Below are positions 11,869 through 24,638 of a stretch of DNA of 64,000 nt, one piece after another. Numbering within the stretch: position 1 is the stretch's first letter; each line of letters starts with the position of its first letter. A model generated the notes under the pieces. It worked only from the letters and a program-made list of their open reading frames with translations. It had not been told where the DNA came from and made no database searches. Made by a program: the position numbers and the translations under genes. The DNA is taken from contig CALYLX010000127.1 of NCBI GenBank assembly GCA_944990035.1, positions 1-64,000 of the forward strand. Direction: 5' to 3'. Source of the DNA: Clitopilus passeckerianus (lineage: Eukaryota; Basidiomycota; Agaricomycetes; Agaricales; Entolomataceae).

Positions 11869-14048
11869 TTAGTCGACCCATTCAACATTACCCAACGACA
11901 GCGCGGTCTCAAACGATGCCTTCGGTGCATACTTCTTCCCATCCGCATACTCCGCTTCCATCCGCAACTTGACGCTACGGTGAACCTTGATCTTTTGCTT
12001 CTTCTGCTTGGGGATGAAACGACCGCTTCCCAAATTTGGTGCTCTTGCGACTTCCCAGGTAGTGTCACTTCGTTGATACCTCTGCTTGACGGGGAGAAGT
12101 TCGAGAATCCACCAGCCTTTGGCGAGAGACAGTTGATCATAGATCGGGGATAAAGCGTCGAGAAGTTCGTGTTCTTCCTCGGTTTTACGTGGGGGAGGGA
12201 TAAGGTCGTCAATGTCGGCGTAGTGTGCTTTCACCGGTTCCTTACTAGAAGGAGGGATATTTTGGAGGTACGAGCCACCGACGGGCAGCGGAGGTGGGCG
12301 AGGTTTTACGATGGGCCAAACTGACGCAGGGTCCAACCCGATATCCCAGAAGGTCTCAGAATCGAATAAGATACCGGTGTTCACGGCGAAACACTCCCTG
12401 ATCATCCAGCGCAGTGCTATCCTGGCCAGAGAATGAGGAGTTCCATTTTCCACGGAACCACCTCCAATGTCTATGGGATAGAGTTAGGGCTGTGGGAGGA
12501 TGAGGCTGATAAATTTAATTAACTTACCGCAGTGACAACCGGCAAACCAGACCTGCGTAAGGTAAAATGTGAGTTGATGCCGCCAGCCATCCGAAGTATT
12601 CGTTTAACTACCTCTTTGATATCCGTCGGCACTGTAGACTGACCAGAGTATTTCTTCTCGAGGGCACGGGTACCGACTTTCTTCTGCTTCTGGCTTGATT
12701 CCGCTCGCTCATGATGGGGCTTCCCGGCGGTCTCTGCACCCTCAGATCCGCTCTTAGAGACTCCGAGTTTCGCCTCCTTGAGATTCGGCCTGTTCCAGAG
12801 ATTGGCTTTGAACTTGGACCGGCGTTCATCGAGGGAGACGGCATGACGGAAGGTGCGAACGATAGTGTTCGAAGTAGTAAATGGCAGGGTCCGAGGAATG
12901 ATGCCGACAGAGTTAACAGTATCCCTAAAGTGAGATAAGCCTCCAAGATCAATTTCGCAGAGAGTAGAGAGTACAACGCACCAGACACCGATGAACTCGA
13001 TCGAGACATCGATCGAGAATGCTTTCTTGAAAGCGTTGGATTGAGCCCAGCCAACCTCGTCCGCTCGCGTGTACATCTTGTACGCAAAGGGAACTTGTTG
13101 ATAGTTGCAGGCAGGCAGCAGACCGACCTAGGGAGACATTATAACCGGAGAAATTTAGATTGGAGAATATATCGTACCTTATGGAGCATACCAGCCAGCG
13201 AGCGAGCGGTATAGGCGCCACGAGAGAAGCCAAAAATGCAGATTTTATCGCCTGCCTGGTCTGGAAAGAAAGTTGTATTAGTGGTCGGTAGCGAGCGTGT
13301 CATAGCACTTACAGTTCTCCATCAAGAATTCATAGCCATCTGAAAAAGTCCACGGTGAGTCGTTGAAATGGGTCTGGTGAGAGTGAATACAAACCCATGA
13401 CATGAGCCGACAAGTTCCACGCGATCATCATGTCGAGAGTCTGGAAGAAAGCGGGGCTAAGTTTAGAAGTGGGGTAGCATGGAGGCTAGTACGACAAACC
13501 TTTGAGATCTTTGCTCCCAATGGTGTCGCGATCTGAGGGCTTGTATACGTTCCAATTCCAGCCTACAAGTGACTCTGTTCAGTACCAGAGAGACACAGAT
13601 GGTTATAAAAAACGATCACGCACTTGGTAATAAACCATCTGCTTGGTGCGATCATCCTTCTTCAGCATGGTGAATAATTGTACGATATTCGAATTCTGGG
13701 TGCCTAATTAGCAAGGGTGGAATACGTTGGTTTACATCGAGCTCACGTCGGAGTCAAACCTACAAGGATAGTTGCGTTAAAATGCCTAGCAATGGGAGAA
13801 ATCTAAGCTTACTGATCGCCAGTGCCGTCAAAGCAAAGGACGAGTGTGCGATTAGTATGTTCTGTCGGGACGATGGCTGGTATCTCTTCCGGTATCGTCT
13901 TAGAGTTACCATTACCCAAGAATGTCGATGTTTGAGGACTCCCAGCTAGAGTAGCAGCATCACTGAGCAACGAGATGGTGGTCTCTTCTTGAATGTGCTG
14001 AGACGCCATGATGGTGTGAACCTCCAGGCAATTCGGGGGCGAAGACAT
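11869..14048 (-). CDS. DUF2235 alpha/beta-hydrolase
   Basis: A 541-aa protein of the DUF2235 family, an alpha/beta-hydrolase group related to the T6SS Tle1 phospholipases; fungal members are mostly uncharacterised. Eleven exons: 14048-13813, 13759-13747, 13695-13624, 13562-13500, 13440-13395, 13339-13313, 13260-13178, 13127-12982, 12924-12612, 12552-12528 and 12470-11869. The sum is 1626 nt. Landmarks are RTLVLCFDGTGDQ at the start of the fold, the nucleophile elbow GFSRGAYTAR, FIGVWDTVNSVG, FRHAVSLDERRSKF and WFAGCHCDIGGG. Exon 2 is only 13 nt. A Lys/Ser-rich insert of about 50 residues follows the FRHAVSLDERR block. The first 65 or so residues show no domain. The ATG at 14048 is the most upstream in frame. 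Confidence 0.9.
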
Positions 14049-15290
14049 TCTAGCTTCCTATATATAGAGGTTATGATTGTCTCAGCCAAGCGTGCCTTCA
14101 TATTCGTTTGACGTCCAGAATGGAATGATGCATGTGGCCCAATAATCAGGGTTGTAGGAGATAAGACGTGAATTTGGTCGTTTGAAGCTGGGCTTTCGAG
14201 GACTTGTGACGTTCGGCCATTCCAGCTGTCATCGGTGCCTGGACCTCTGAAAGCCGGAACCCTAATAGAAGACGTCGGCGTCAAAGTTGTGCTCGGGTCT
14301 GAACAAAGAAAGCCACGGAGCCTTTCCAGAAGTTCGGAAAGTCGTCCACATATGTGATTTTCCATCATCAGCCTGTACGAAGTCGTCTGACATGACGGCA
14401 GGAGCTCGAACCGCCTTCCAAAGCAAACACAAACACATCCGTACATGACCATATCTGCATTCAATCAGGCACACCTTCCCACTTCATGTCGCATGACCAC
14501 GGTCATTCAGTTCCAAATTGCTGCGGCTAAGCCCTGGTCTCGGATTTGAAGGGTATTGAATAATTGGTCGGCGGATAGGACTCAACATGCCGGCTTGTTA
14601 ACTTGAACGTTGATAACCGGAGTGCAAGATCTCAGATTTTAGAACTCTCCTTACTTCCAATGCCATTCGGAACGTGTTCGATCCTTCCTCTACGTAAATT
14701 TTGTCGGGGCGGGATCCTCAATAACCGGTTTATGCTGTACGTAGGAAAGGCTGTTCCCTGCCTCAGGATGATGTTAAGGGGAGGCACGATACATTCGCAT
14801 GATGATAATCAAATGAAGGGTTCGCCGTTCGCTGACCAAAGTCAGTTGTATCATATAGTGCCCGAAATTTGCCCGCGCTTCTGAATGGAACCCCTCGTCA
14901 AACAACACTTTCTACTGCTTGCGCATTACCCGGTTATGAGGTCAAAGGTCAAGTCAAACATTCGAAGCAGGTGGTTGGAAATGGGTTTATTTTGAAGGAC
15001 TACGCTTTAACCAACCTAAACCCGATGATATTGATCCTCCCAAGCCTGCCGAAAATTTGGATGCGAGTAGCGAGTGGTTCTTTGAGCTCAACATGGACCA
15101 GTACAGCCAGTACTCTGGGATAGTATTCGATCATATGAACACCACCTACATCTGGGTCACGGTGATCTTCGGAGGCATGGCAATGACCGCCCTGACCCGG
15201 TTTTCCGGCGTGCTGTAGACAAGGAGATACATATACGTCCGGCCAGAGCACGGTCACGGTGCATTGAGTCTGATTGGAAGTCCGACGGTT
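14049..15290. other. Intergenic, no supported gene
   Basis: Short frames occur on both strands, but none has a recognisable motif or a consistent splice pattern. No repeat was seen. Confidence 0.4.
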
Positions 15291-15399
15291 AGCGTTTCAA
15301 CGCCCTGTGGGCCTTCATCACCCTTCGGCATGGATATCCCTAAAGGTAAATTCTTCCCAATGCTTACTTCAAATCGTTCCCATAACGGGTATTATATCG

Positions 15400-17516
15400 T
15401 CAGCGAGTTCCGCCTCTAATCAAAGTGATGAGGAGGCATGTGCGAAACTATGGGAAATCTATTCAATGAGGCGAAGGAGTACGATGAGGGCCTAGTAAAG
15501 AGTTAGAAGGAAGACATGGATGTAACTTTGATATTCGTGAGCAGTGCTGCTTCACTTCTCGACTGTACTCTCTTTTGACACGAGAAAGTCTGGCTTGTAC
15601 TCAGCGGTTTTGACTGCGTTCGTTATTGAAAGCTACCGTAATCTTCAAGCTGACCCAACGGAAACATCTGCCGCGCTTTTGAAACACATTTCCGGTCAAC
15701 TGGCTTCGTTCTCTCATAATGAAACTGCTTCACGGCCAGCTCCCGACGATCATCCATTCGTTCCGACAACTTCAGCACAGGCCTGTAATATTTTGTGGTT
15801 TATCAGCTTAACTTTGGCTTAGGGTTTCTGGCTACCATGATCCAACAATGGTCACGGAAATTTCTACACCGCACGACTATGGTTCGTCCCCTGGTCTGCG
15901 TGCACATGTCATTCAATTCTTGTACTTCCGTCTCAAGGACCTTGGCATGCATACCATCGTAGAAGTCATCCCATCCCTCCTTCATCTCTCCCTATCCACC
16001 CTCTTTGCTGGACTAATCGCCTTCCTACACGACGTCAACAGCGTCTTGACGTGGCTATTTACCGCGGTGACAACTACTGCACTAATAGTATACCCGACGT
16101 TTACCATCCTCCCCATCTTGAACTTGAGTTCACCTTATTCAACCCCATTCTCACCTTTCCCCTGGCGCACAGGGCGTGTGTGCGATGATGCATGCTTCTT
16201 CTGCCCGCCGTTTCGACCGTGGGGCGGGCCGCGTTCTGTAGACTCTGAAATCCATTAATGACGATAAGGAGCTCCTACCATTCATCGAAAACCTCACGGA
16301 TGCCTTTCAAGGTCGCGGAGCCCTTCGTTCATCTAACATCCACCTCGTGCAGCAGATTCTTGGAGCTTCTGATCCTCACGTGAACGTCATCTCAAAGACC
16401 CTTGCGTTGATGGAGAATGCACAGAGCCTCTGGTTTGACGTTAACCATCGTAAACGTTCTGCTGCTGCTTGCGCCAAAGCCTTGTACGCTCTCCTTATCG
16501 TTGCTGTAGAGCATCGCAAATCTATCAGAGTCCAATCCGGTCCATCAGCAGATATTAAATCATATTGCATCCCATGGATTACCAGAGAGACTCTTGATCG
16601 ACTCAAAGATGCCATCGGGGGCAACTATCTAGAGTCAAGCTATGGAAATTCTGTGGCGATTCTCTGCAAGTTGGGCATATGCCAATCTACCCGAAAGGCT
16701 TCGTATGTCAGTGGAGACTGACTTGTGCCCTTGAATCAGTTGAGAAGCCTCGCTGGTGTTCCATACCATCGTCTTCATCCTATAACTAGGGAGGATGACC
16801 CTGAATTTGCCGACCGCCTTCAAGCCAACCGATACGTTGACATTGCTATTAATTGACCGGCTCTTTGGACAGGGACGCAATTCCGCTCTCCCCCCACGGA
16901 AGTCCATCCTATTCTTTCTAATTGCTGCCAAAGCTCGCCACGCCAATCTATGCAAGTCCCAGCTTCGTGGAGCCAACGCATTCTCAAATTTGTTGATGAG
17001 GAGATCAAATTCGAGCTTGGTCCTGGTCCAGACACCTACCCCGACTCCATCTGCCCTTATACCCTATTCTTGGTCTTACACAAGGCTGATCTCCCCCTAT
17101 AGCAGATTCGCAATGGACTGGAGTTCTTCCATAGTATTTACTCTGTCCCACACACACTTTCTGAACCCCGCAAATGTTCGGATTTTGAGGACGGGCTTGT
17201 TAGCTCTACAGCGCATTTCTATGGACTGTGGGCTGCCACACCCTGCATGCAACGACTGGCGATTAACAAAATCCTATGGAAGATGTGGGATAACATTGTA
17301 TGCATGTGGATACCGGCAAGTATATGGGATCTGTCTGAAGAGATGAGTCCCTACGATTGGTCGCGTGTGCTTCCGCTCTGGGAGATGTCGAGTGAACTAG
17401 TGTCGGAGGAATCGAGAGGAACTGTACGGCGGATAGAAACGGAGAGGGAGAAGCATACAATAATATCGGCGAAGAATTATTGTAACAATCTAGGCGGAAG
17501 TGTGGAGCCTGCGTAG
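15400..17516 (+). pseudogene. Decayed DUF6535 membrane-protein gene
   Basis: The core DUF6535 region is clear: KEDMDVTLIF, then an intron from about 15538 (GTGAGC) to a GAAAG acceptor, then GLYSAVLTAFVIESYRNLQ, NILWFISLTLA, QWSRKFLHRT, LGMHTIVEVIPSLLHLSLS and the SPYSTPFSPFPWR end of the membrane domain. The reading frame changes near 15465, 15820 and 15880. In-frame stops occur at TAG 15504 (where the family has Trp), TGA 16854 and TAG 17100. Downstream text up to 17516 still reads as protein between the lesions, for example RILKFVDEEIKFELGPGP and AHFYGLWAATPCMQRLA. DUF6535 proteins are Agaricomycete membrane proteins of unknown function, often in large families. Single indels could be nanopore errors, but several stops plus several shifts point to a true pseudogene. 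Confidence 0.65.
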
Positions 17517-18030
17517 TTCTAAACAGTATGCTCAAAATATCGATTATTCTGTGACGAGTGACAAACAAACACTTGAGTTGGGGACCCCCTCATCAATAAG
17601 AACCCATGTTTCCCCCTTCTCGCCAATCCCGAGGCCGAAAGTAGACCTGTCCTCCCGGGGCAACGGTAGCCACCAGAAGAGAGCGAAGGATTGTAGCTCA
17701 GTGCAGAATTCTCGAATGGGATTGACGTATCGCTTGATTATATGTAGCTGTATTATGTATATTGATCCTTTTCATTACACAAATACAACGATTTAGCGAA
17801 ATACCCGTTTTCGCACCGCAAGGCTTTCCGTCGGAGAAGGATACCGGCGCCAGAAGTGAAGGCCAAAGCCTGATATGGCTGTCGGGATCTGCCGAGACAC
17901 AGCCACAGCTGGCCACCCCAGATCAAAATTCGGTTCACAGCTCACCCTATCATCGACTGAACATCACTGTCATTCTCTTCCCTCGCCTTCTTTTTCTCCA
18001 ACGCACTTGGCAATATAACGACGAAAGGAT
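17517..18030. other. Upstream region of the OSBP gene
   Basis: No gene seen. This stretch contains the presumed promoter and 5' leader of the lipid transfer protein gene that starts at 18031. A pyrimidine-rich block (CTTCCCTCGCCTTCTTTTTC) lies about 50 bases before the start codon; such tracts are common in fungal leaders. Confidence 0.4.
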
Positions 18031-21000
18031 ATGACGGGAAATGCTGCCGCGGGAAGTAATAACGACCTGGCACCTAGTATCAAATCGAGCAATTCTGGAG
18101 GAAGCGGAGGAGGTTTGAGTCCTGCGGATTCGTTGTATCAGGTCAAGCTGTTGGCTGCGCTGAGAAGTGGTACGTGGCCTTCTTCGATATAATCTTTACT
18201 CCATGCCCCTTCTTCTTTCGATATCTTGATCGATTCATCTTGGCTAATCTCGATTCTTGGCACGTAGGTGACCCTGCCTTGATACACCCGTTCCTCACAG
18301 AGATCGGAAAGGATAGAAGAAATTCGAACTCTGTACTCGGTCATGTTCAAGGAGGACAACTACAAACGGAAGAATACAATACCGGAGCTGCAGCGTTACA
18401 TCTCGCCATAAGATGTGCCTCTGGTACGTATTCCTCGCATCTTGGCGTTGAATCATTTTCTCGGTCTTGAATGAAGCTAACTTTCTCGCCCCAATAGTTC
18501 ATACCATTACACTCCTTTTGTCGCACCGCGCTATCTCTCCCAATGGCGTCCACCCACCTGGATCTGGGACGGCACCACTTCATCTCGCGGCCTCGTTAGG
18601 CCGAGTGGAGGTCGTCAATCTCCTACTAGAGCAAGAAGGAATCAACGATACATTACGAGACGCAAATGGTAGAAGCGTAAAAGAGGTTTCGAAGAGCAAA
18701 GAGGTGGTTAAAGCTCTCCAAGGTTCGTTGTTCTCGTCTCAATGTTCCGGGATCCGATGAACAGAATCCGACGATCCCCGTATAATCCAGATTCACATAC
18801 CTTCCTTAATGCTCAATATCGATCACTGCTTCATTCCTACGTGTCTTCCTCATTAAACCCACCGTCGTCACCCCCACCCGCTCTAATTACCCTCCTTTCA
18901 TCCCCTCGAATCGCTCACGTCAACCTGTCCTATCTTGATAATACGACTGGCCAGTCACTACTTCACGAAGCCGCTAGGAGGAAGGATTTGAGGCTGATCG
19001 AGTTGGCCGTTAGGGCGGGAGCCGACGTGTTCGTGAGGAATCGTAGAGGTCGAGTGGCATTCGAGAAGGATAAGGGTGCAGGTGCTGAGGGTGGAGAGGT
19101 CGACGAGAGAGTTAGAGTGTTTTTGCGACAATGTTCGTATAGTTTCTTTCCTATTCTACTACTATTAATGACCGATTTTTTTACAGTTGCAAACCAGGAT
19201 ACGACACTGCTGAACGACCCGTCTGGTTCGGCGAGCAGTTCTGTCGTACTTGAAAGTCCAACAATGAAGGGTTATCTCAACAAATATGCGAATGTCGCCA
19301 AGGGCTATAATACCAGGTGGTTCGTATTACAAAACGGCGTCCTATCTTGTACGTTTTCCCCCTTCCAAGGTTTCTTGATCCCTTATATCTGATCCTCTGA
19401 TAGACTATCGTCACCAAGAAGACGAACTCATCGCATCCCGGGGCTCCATCTCCATGCGTTCCGCAATCCTCAAGCCTTCCTCCTCCGACCGTAACCGATT
19501 CGAAATTCACTCCACTCCAACATCCAAGCACCCAAATTCTGCGTCAGAACATTCAGGCCAGAAATGGTACATCAAAGCGAACCATCCCGGCGAAGCTGCC
19601 AGATGGGTGAACGCAATACGGAGAAGTGTTGAGTGGTGTGCGAGGCAGGACAGCCTCTCCGGTGGTTCGGGCGGGAGTGGAAGTGTAGCGAGTTCGCCTA
19701 TTATTGGGCCTGGGGAAAGTGGGAGGTCGACGCCTATTCTCATCAAAACCCCAGATATCGGCGGACATGGAGGTGGAGGAGGGAGAGCGAGTCCCAGCCC
19801 GAGCGGGAGCAAGACGGGAAGCTTGTTGAGGAAGAAGAGGAATACGGTTCCGTCTGGGAATTATTCTGCTCTTTCTGCGTCAGCTGGAGCGGGAGGGAAC
19901 GCGTCGGATCATGAGAGTATCCGCTCTGCTCGTGGTGGAATGTTGGGTGCATCGCCTTCTGGAGGGACGGGGACGGACGACGAGAGGAGTTTGAGGAGCG
20001 TTGGTGGGAGTATGAAGGGCAGCTGGGTGACAACTGGCGTCCCATCGTCCATCAAAGCCCCTGGTCCTGTGCAAGGTGTTCCCTCTGGTGGAGACGACTC
20101 GTACAACACCGACCATGGTCTTGATGGCTCCTACGACGCCGATGCTCATGCCGAAGAAGATTCCATCGAGGTTAACCCGAATGAAGAAGAGGTTCAGGTC
20201 GCACCCTATGAAGATACCATTCAGCTTCAGGCGAATTCCCTACTTGCGCAGGTGGAGATTACGAGGGAGCTCATTGGACATTTGACAAGTCCTCCTCCCG
20301 CTCCGGGTACCTCTGGCCCAGGCCTGCTCAACTCGTCGTCGAGTTCCGGAACCGTATCCAAGCGGGAAACCGACCTCAAGACCGGGCTCGCTACGTCGTT
20401 TGGGACGCTGGAGTCTAGTATTCGGGAGTACCTTGGGAAGATTAACGAGCGGGATAGATGGTATAAGAAGAAGGTTGAGGATATGAGGAAGGAGGTTGTC
20501 GGGTGGGAGAATATGGTTAGGACTGTGGTTAGGGAGGGAGAGGGGTTGGAGAAGGAGTTGAGGGAGAGGGCGAGGAAGAGGGGTAGCCGGGTGTTCTTCG
20601 GTGAAGGGAGTGAGGGTGGGATGGGCGGAAGCACGATTAAGAATCGGCCGAGTGTTTTGGCGAGGGCGTTGGCAGCGACGAAAGAAGAGCAGGAGGTTGG
20701 GGAGAAGAAGGTGGATGGCTTGCCGAGCCCTGCGAAGAGGGAGATGGAGAGAATGGAGAGTTCGCAGACGATTACGCCCTCCACTGCGACCACAACTGCA
20801 TCTATTGCTTCACCGCCACCATCTTCACTTTCTCAATCAAGATTCATCTCTCCAAATATCGCTCCCTCTTCACCGAAAGTCACAGGCTCAGTCACTACAG
20901 CACCTGCTGCCGGAGGAGCAGCTGATGACGGAGAATACGACACGGATGAAGAAGACGAATTCTTTGATGCTATTGAGAGCGGGACCTTACCTGGCTTAGT

Positions 21001-22829
21001 CGTTGACGAAGCTCTCCTTTCCCCAGCCGCCCAATCTCCCTCGTTATCCCGCTCTCTCCCTAATGACGGCAGCTCCTCTACCCTCCTTCCATCCCCGTAC
21101 ACGTATGCGGCCTTCCTATCATCATACGCCCGCCAATATGCTGGGTATCAGCATCTCAGGCCGAGCCTTGATTTAGAAGGAAAAGAGCGGCCCAGTACGA
21201 GTTTATGGAGCGTGTTGAAGCACTCGATTGGGAAGGACTTGACGAAGATCAGTTTCCCAGTATTCTTCAACGAGCCGACGAGTATGCTGCAGAGGATGGG
21301 GGAGGATATGGAGTTCAGTGGCTGCTGTAAGTGTCTTCGTTTTCGTCCGAATATTAAAAATACTTACTCAAGTCTTATACAGTGGACGCAGCTGCTAAAG
21401 AAAGGGATCCGTTAAGGCGGATCGCGTTCGTTGGTGCATTCGCAATGTCGAATTATTCCAGCACGATTGGAAGGATTGCCAAGCCATTCAATCCTATGCT
21501 CGTATGTTATTCACGCTAGTATCTTTCGACTCATACTGATTAAATCGATTGATAGAGCGAAACCTTCGAGTACGTGAGGCTGGACAAGCAATATCGGTAT
21601 ATGTCAGAACAAGTCAGCCATCACCCACCGATTTCTGCTTGCTGGGCCGAATCGCCAACGTGGCATTACTACGGCGAGGTAAGTATTTCGAGCAGTTGAT
21701 TTCAAATTTAATGTGAAACTAATACGAGTTATAAAGGTCGATGCACAGAACAAGTTCATGGGCAAATCTTTCGAGATTCGACCCACTGGCGTTGCTCATT
21801 GCGAGCTACTGATTCCGGAAGACCGAGTTACACAAGGGAAGGGAACGTACCCAAAGGCGAAAGGGAGACATAGGGTGGGCAAGGTGGTGGAGCACTATAC
21901 CTGGAAGAAAGTGACGACGAATATCAGTGGGTTCATTTTGGGAAGCCCTTCAATTGACCATTACGGGGATATGGTGGTACGTACCCTTGAATTCTGCTCC
22001 CAATCCGGCGAGGATGCTGATTCACTGGATCCTATAGGTGACGAACCATAGAACCGGAGATCAGTGCATCTTGACTTTCAAGCCAAGGGGCTGGAGAGGA
22101 AAGGATGCATACGAGATTGCTGGACATGTCATCGACGGTTCCTCGGGGAAGGTCGCCTACGATATAGCTGGACGATGGAATTCGCAGCTCATCGCAAGCC
22201 CAGCTGCCAATAATCCCAGTCGAGCATCTCTGGACCCTGATCTGGAGGTCCGCGACCGAAACGCCTCTGGAGGCGCTGCGTCGCCACCTACGTCACCCTC
22301 TCACTTCAACGCACCCTTCCTTCTATGGCGAAATTCGGAAAAATCGGCTGGTTCCCCATTCAACCTCACCCCTTACGCCATCACTTTGAACGACTGCCCG
22401 TCGATTCTACGTCGATATCTATGCCCCACCGATTGTCGGCTTCGACCAGATCAGCGCGCTTTTGAACTTGGAGAATACGAGCTCGCGAACGATTTGAAAA
22501 GGGAGCAAGAGGAGAAGCAAAGATCGATCAGGAAGATGAGGGAGGAGGGCAGGTTGCCGCCTCATCGGCCGAGATGGTTTGTTGCTGAGACCGACGGAGA
22601 TACAGGCGAGAGGGTCTGGACGCCCGTCCGGGTCGGTGATATGGAAGAGGTACAGACGGAGGAGTGGGACTTGGAGTATTGGGCGGAGAGGGAAAAGGTT
22701 GCGAAGGAGGTTGATGCTAAGAAGGATGGCCAAGGGAGAGCAAAGTGGAAAGGTGTTGAAGACATATTTATCGAGACGCCAGACCTGGTCAAAGAGCTGA
22801 TGGAAGAGCAGGAGTCAAAGGCTCAGTGA
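18031..22829 (+). CDS. Ankyrin-PH-OSBP lipid transfer protein (Osh1/Osh2 type)
   Basis: A 1406-aa oxysterol-binding-protein homologue with the yeast Osh1/Osh2 layout, expected to move sterol or PI4P between ER and other membranes at contact sites. Ten exons: 18031-18169, 18268-18423, 18498-18722, 18791-19132, 19187-19348, 19404-21326, 21383-21501, 21556-21678, 21737-21976 and 22038-22829. Ankyrin repeats lie at about residues 80-270 ([53 protein letters not shown]). A PH domain follows ([20 protein letters not shown] through [18 protein letters not shown]). After a long Ser/Gly-rich linker with a coiled coil and an acidic [13 protein letters not shown] stretch comes the ligand domain, with [14 protein letters not shown] and the family signature EQVSHHPP. 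Frame is kept across all nine introns. It looks functional. Confidence 0.94.
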
Positions 22830-23083
22830 GCCTCCTCCTTGTTTAGCCGGTGAATATCGTGTATACCCTATATCAATAATTCTTGTCAATAACAATATCT
22901 TCCGAGCGAACGAGTTATCTAGCCGCTGTGGACCGTCAGGTTGAAACTGACGATGTGATTTCATTATTGTGAGGACGCATTACATTGTGGAATACGGATG
23001 TTTGGAGATGAGACAGGCCGATCAACGGGACATGGGCGTCCAACTCATAGCCAAAGAAATGGCTACTACTTCGATTACAGCCG

Positions 23084-24638
23084 CTACGGGCTTTCACTAC
23101 AGTTCTTCATATTCTCCTCCCTGATGGAGGAACCATCCTGTCCGAATATTTTCAACGACAAGCCTTTCACTGCAGCAACCGAAAATACGTTCGATATCCG
23201 ATCTGTTATCGGCGGCAGGGATGGAAGTACAATGCAAACATCATCCCACCCTGTGCGGGTGATCGCAGTCAGGAAGGGGGTATCACCGTTCAAGGCCTGG
23301 GGGTCGTCTCGGCCACACTTGAGAAGTAGATCTGATGGCATATTTGTGAAGGTAATATATATTTTGAGTTTCGGCGGCGTAAGGGTGCCAGTCGAATTGA
23401 GATAAAAGCTGGGAGCCCTCTTTTCAGCGATGGCATTCATTGATGCTATCTCACCAGGGATAGTTGCCGTGGTGAGACGATTCATCTTGGCTACCCAGGC
23501 ATCAAGTACGTATTCGGAGTGGGCTCGTAAGGGTACGGACGGGAGAACCGGTGTGTCATGGATGGAGACGTCTTCGAGCGTTGAATGAGAGATGGAGAAG
23601 AAATCCCATAGATCTCCATTTGTCACACCCCTAACTCCATAGAGGGCGAACGACCGAAGTCGTTGGTTGTTGCTTGGTACGAAGGATGTGAGCTCATTTC
23701 CAGTAAGGCGGCCATTTGCAATATAGAGCTTTTCAAGCCGGTGCAACCTGCTCTACTCGATTTTCAATTACAATACTTCTTGTAAGTCGGATATCGCTTC
23801 TTACCGGCGGTGGGGCGCTACAATGTAGCGTCAGCTCATGAATCGCAAAAAAAGCAAATGATTGTCCTCACTCGTCATTAATCGTGTGTTGGATCCTAAA
23901 GCAATCCAAATGCAGCTCTAATTCTCTGAGTCGTGGCCAATTGACCACAACATTGCGAAATTCACGTAGTGACGGGACCGGGTCCTCGTACTTGGGGAAC
24001 GGGATTGATAGGCTCTCTATATTCTCTTGGTTGGTGAGCACATCTATGGAAATTTGCAAGATACGGGAATTGATTTTGAGAATATTAAGGTGGGCCGACT
24101 TCTTGATGAATGCGGAGGCAAACGCAAATAGTGACTTGCGAATTCCACGGTGGTGTGTAAACCGTGAAAAATCAAAGCCTTTCAGATAGTGAGCAGCTTC
24201 CGTCGAGATTCCCTTCTCCAAAGAGGCTCGTGCAGAGCTGTACTGGTGAAAGTAGGGAAGAGAATCCACGTCCATTCCTAGGCGTTTCCATCGCACCTCA
24301 AAAGCTACTACCCATGCTCGGTTTATCAGTCCGACTGAGAGCAACGTAGAGTTCCAGGCTGCCGAGAAGCTCGGATGATTCCGCAACGCAAATTCCGTGA
24401 TTCTCAGCACAATATCCCTGGGAAGCGAAGCTATCGGCGGTTGGAAGGCCTTAAGCTGACGGATGCAGATGTAGACATGATACCAGAAAAACGACTGGCC
24501 GGAGATCTGTGGAACCTGGGAGCCTATATTGTCCAGGATACGGAGATGAAGTGTAGGCGAAAGCCCACGGCTCTGGACATCCCTTGTATATGTTCTGTCG
24601 AAGAGAATCCTTGGTGGAGTTTTGTAGGAATGTTCCAT
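23084..24638 (-). CDS. F-box/LRR-like protein, 482 aa
   Basis: Exons are 24638-23872, 23817-23805 and 23752-23084, summing to 1449 nt. An F-box-like segment (PPIASLPRDIVLRITEFALR) lies near residues 60-100, followed by leucine-rich stretches such as RLRELELHLDCF, RLEKLYIANGRL and STLEDVSIHDTPVLP. F-box proteins of this kind bind Skp1 in SCF ubiquitin ligases, with the LRRs choosing the target; Agaricomycetes carry hundreds. The 13-nt middle exon encodes only APPP and part of the next junction, and the frame is consistent only if it is included. The target is unknown. It belongs to the same broad class as the genes at 58-60 kb but is not a close copy. Confidence 0.78.
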
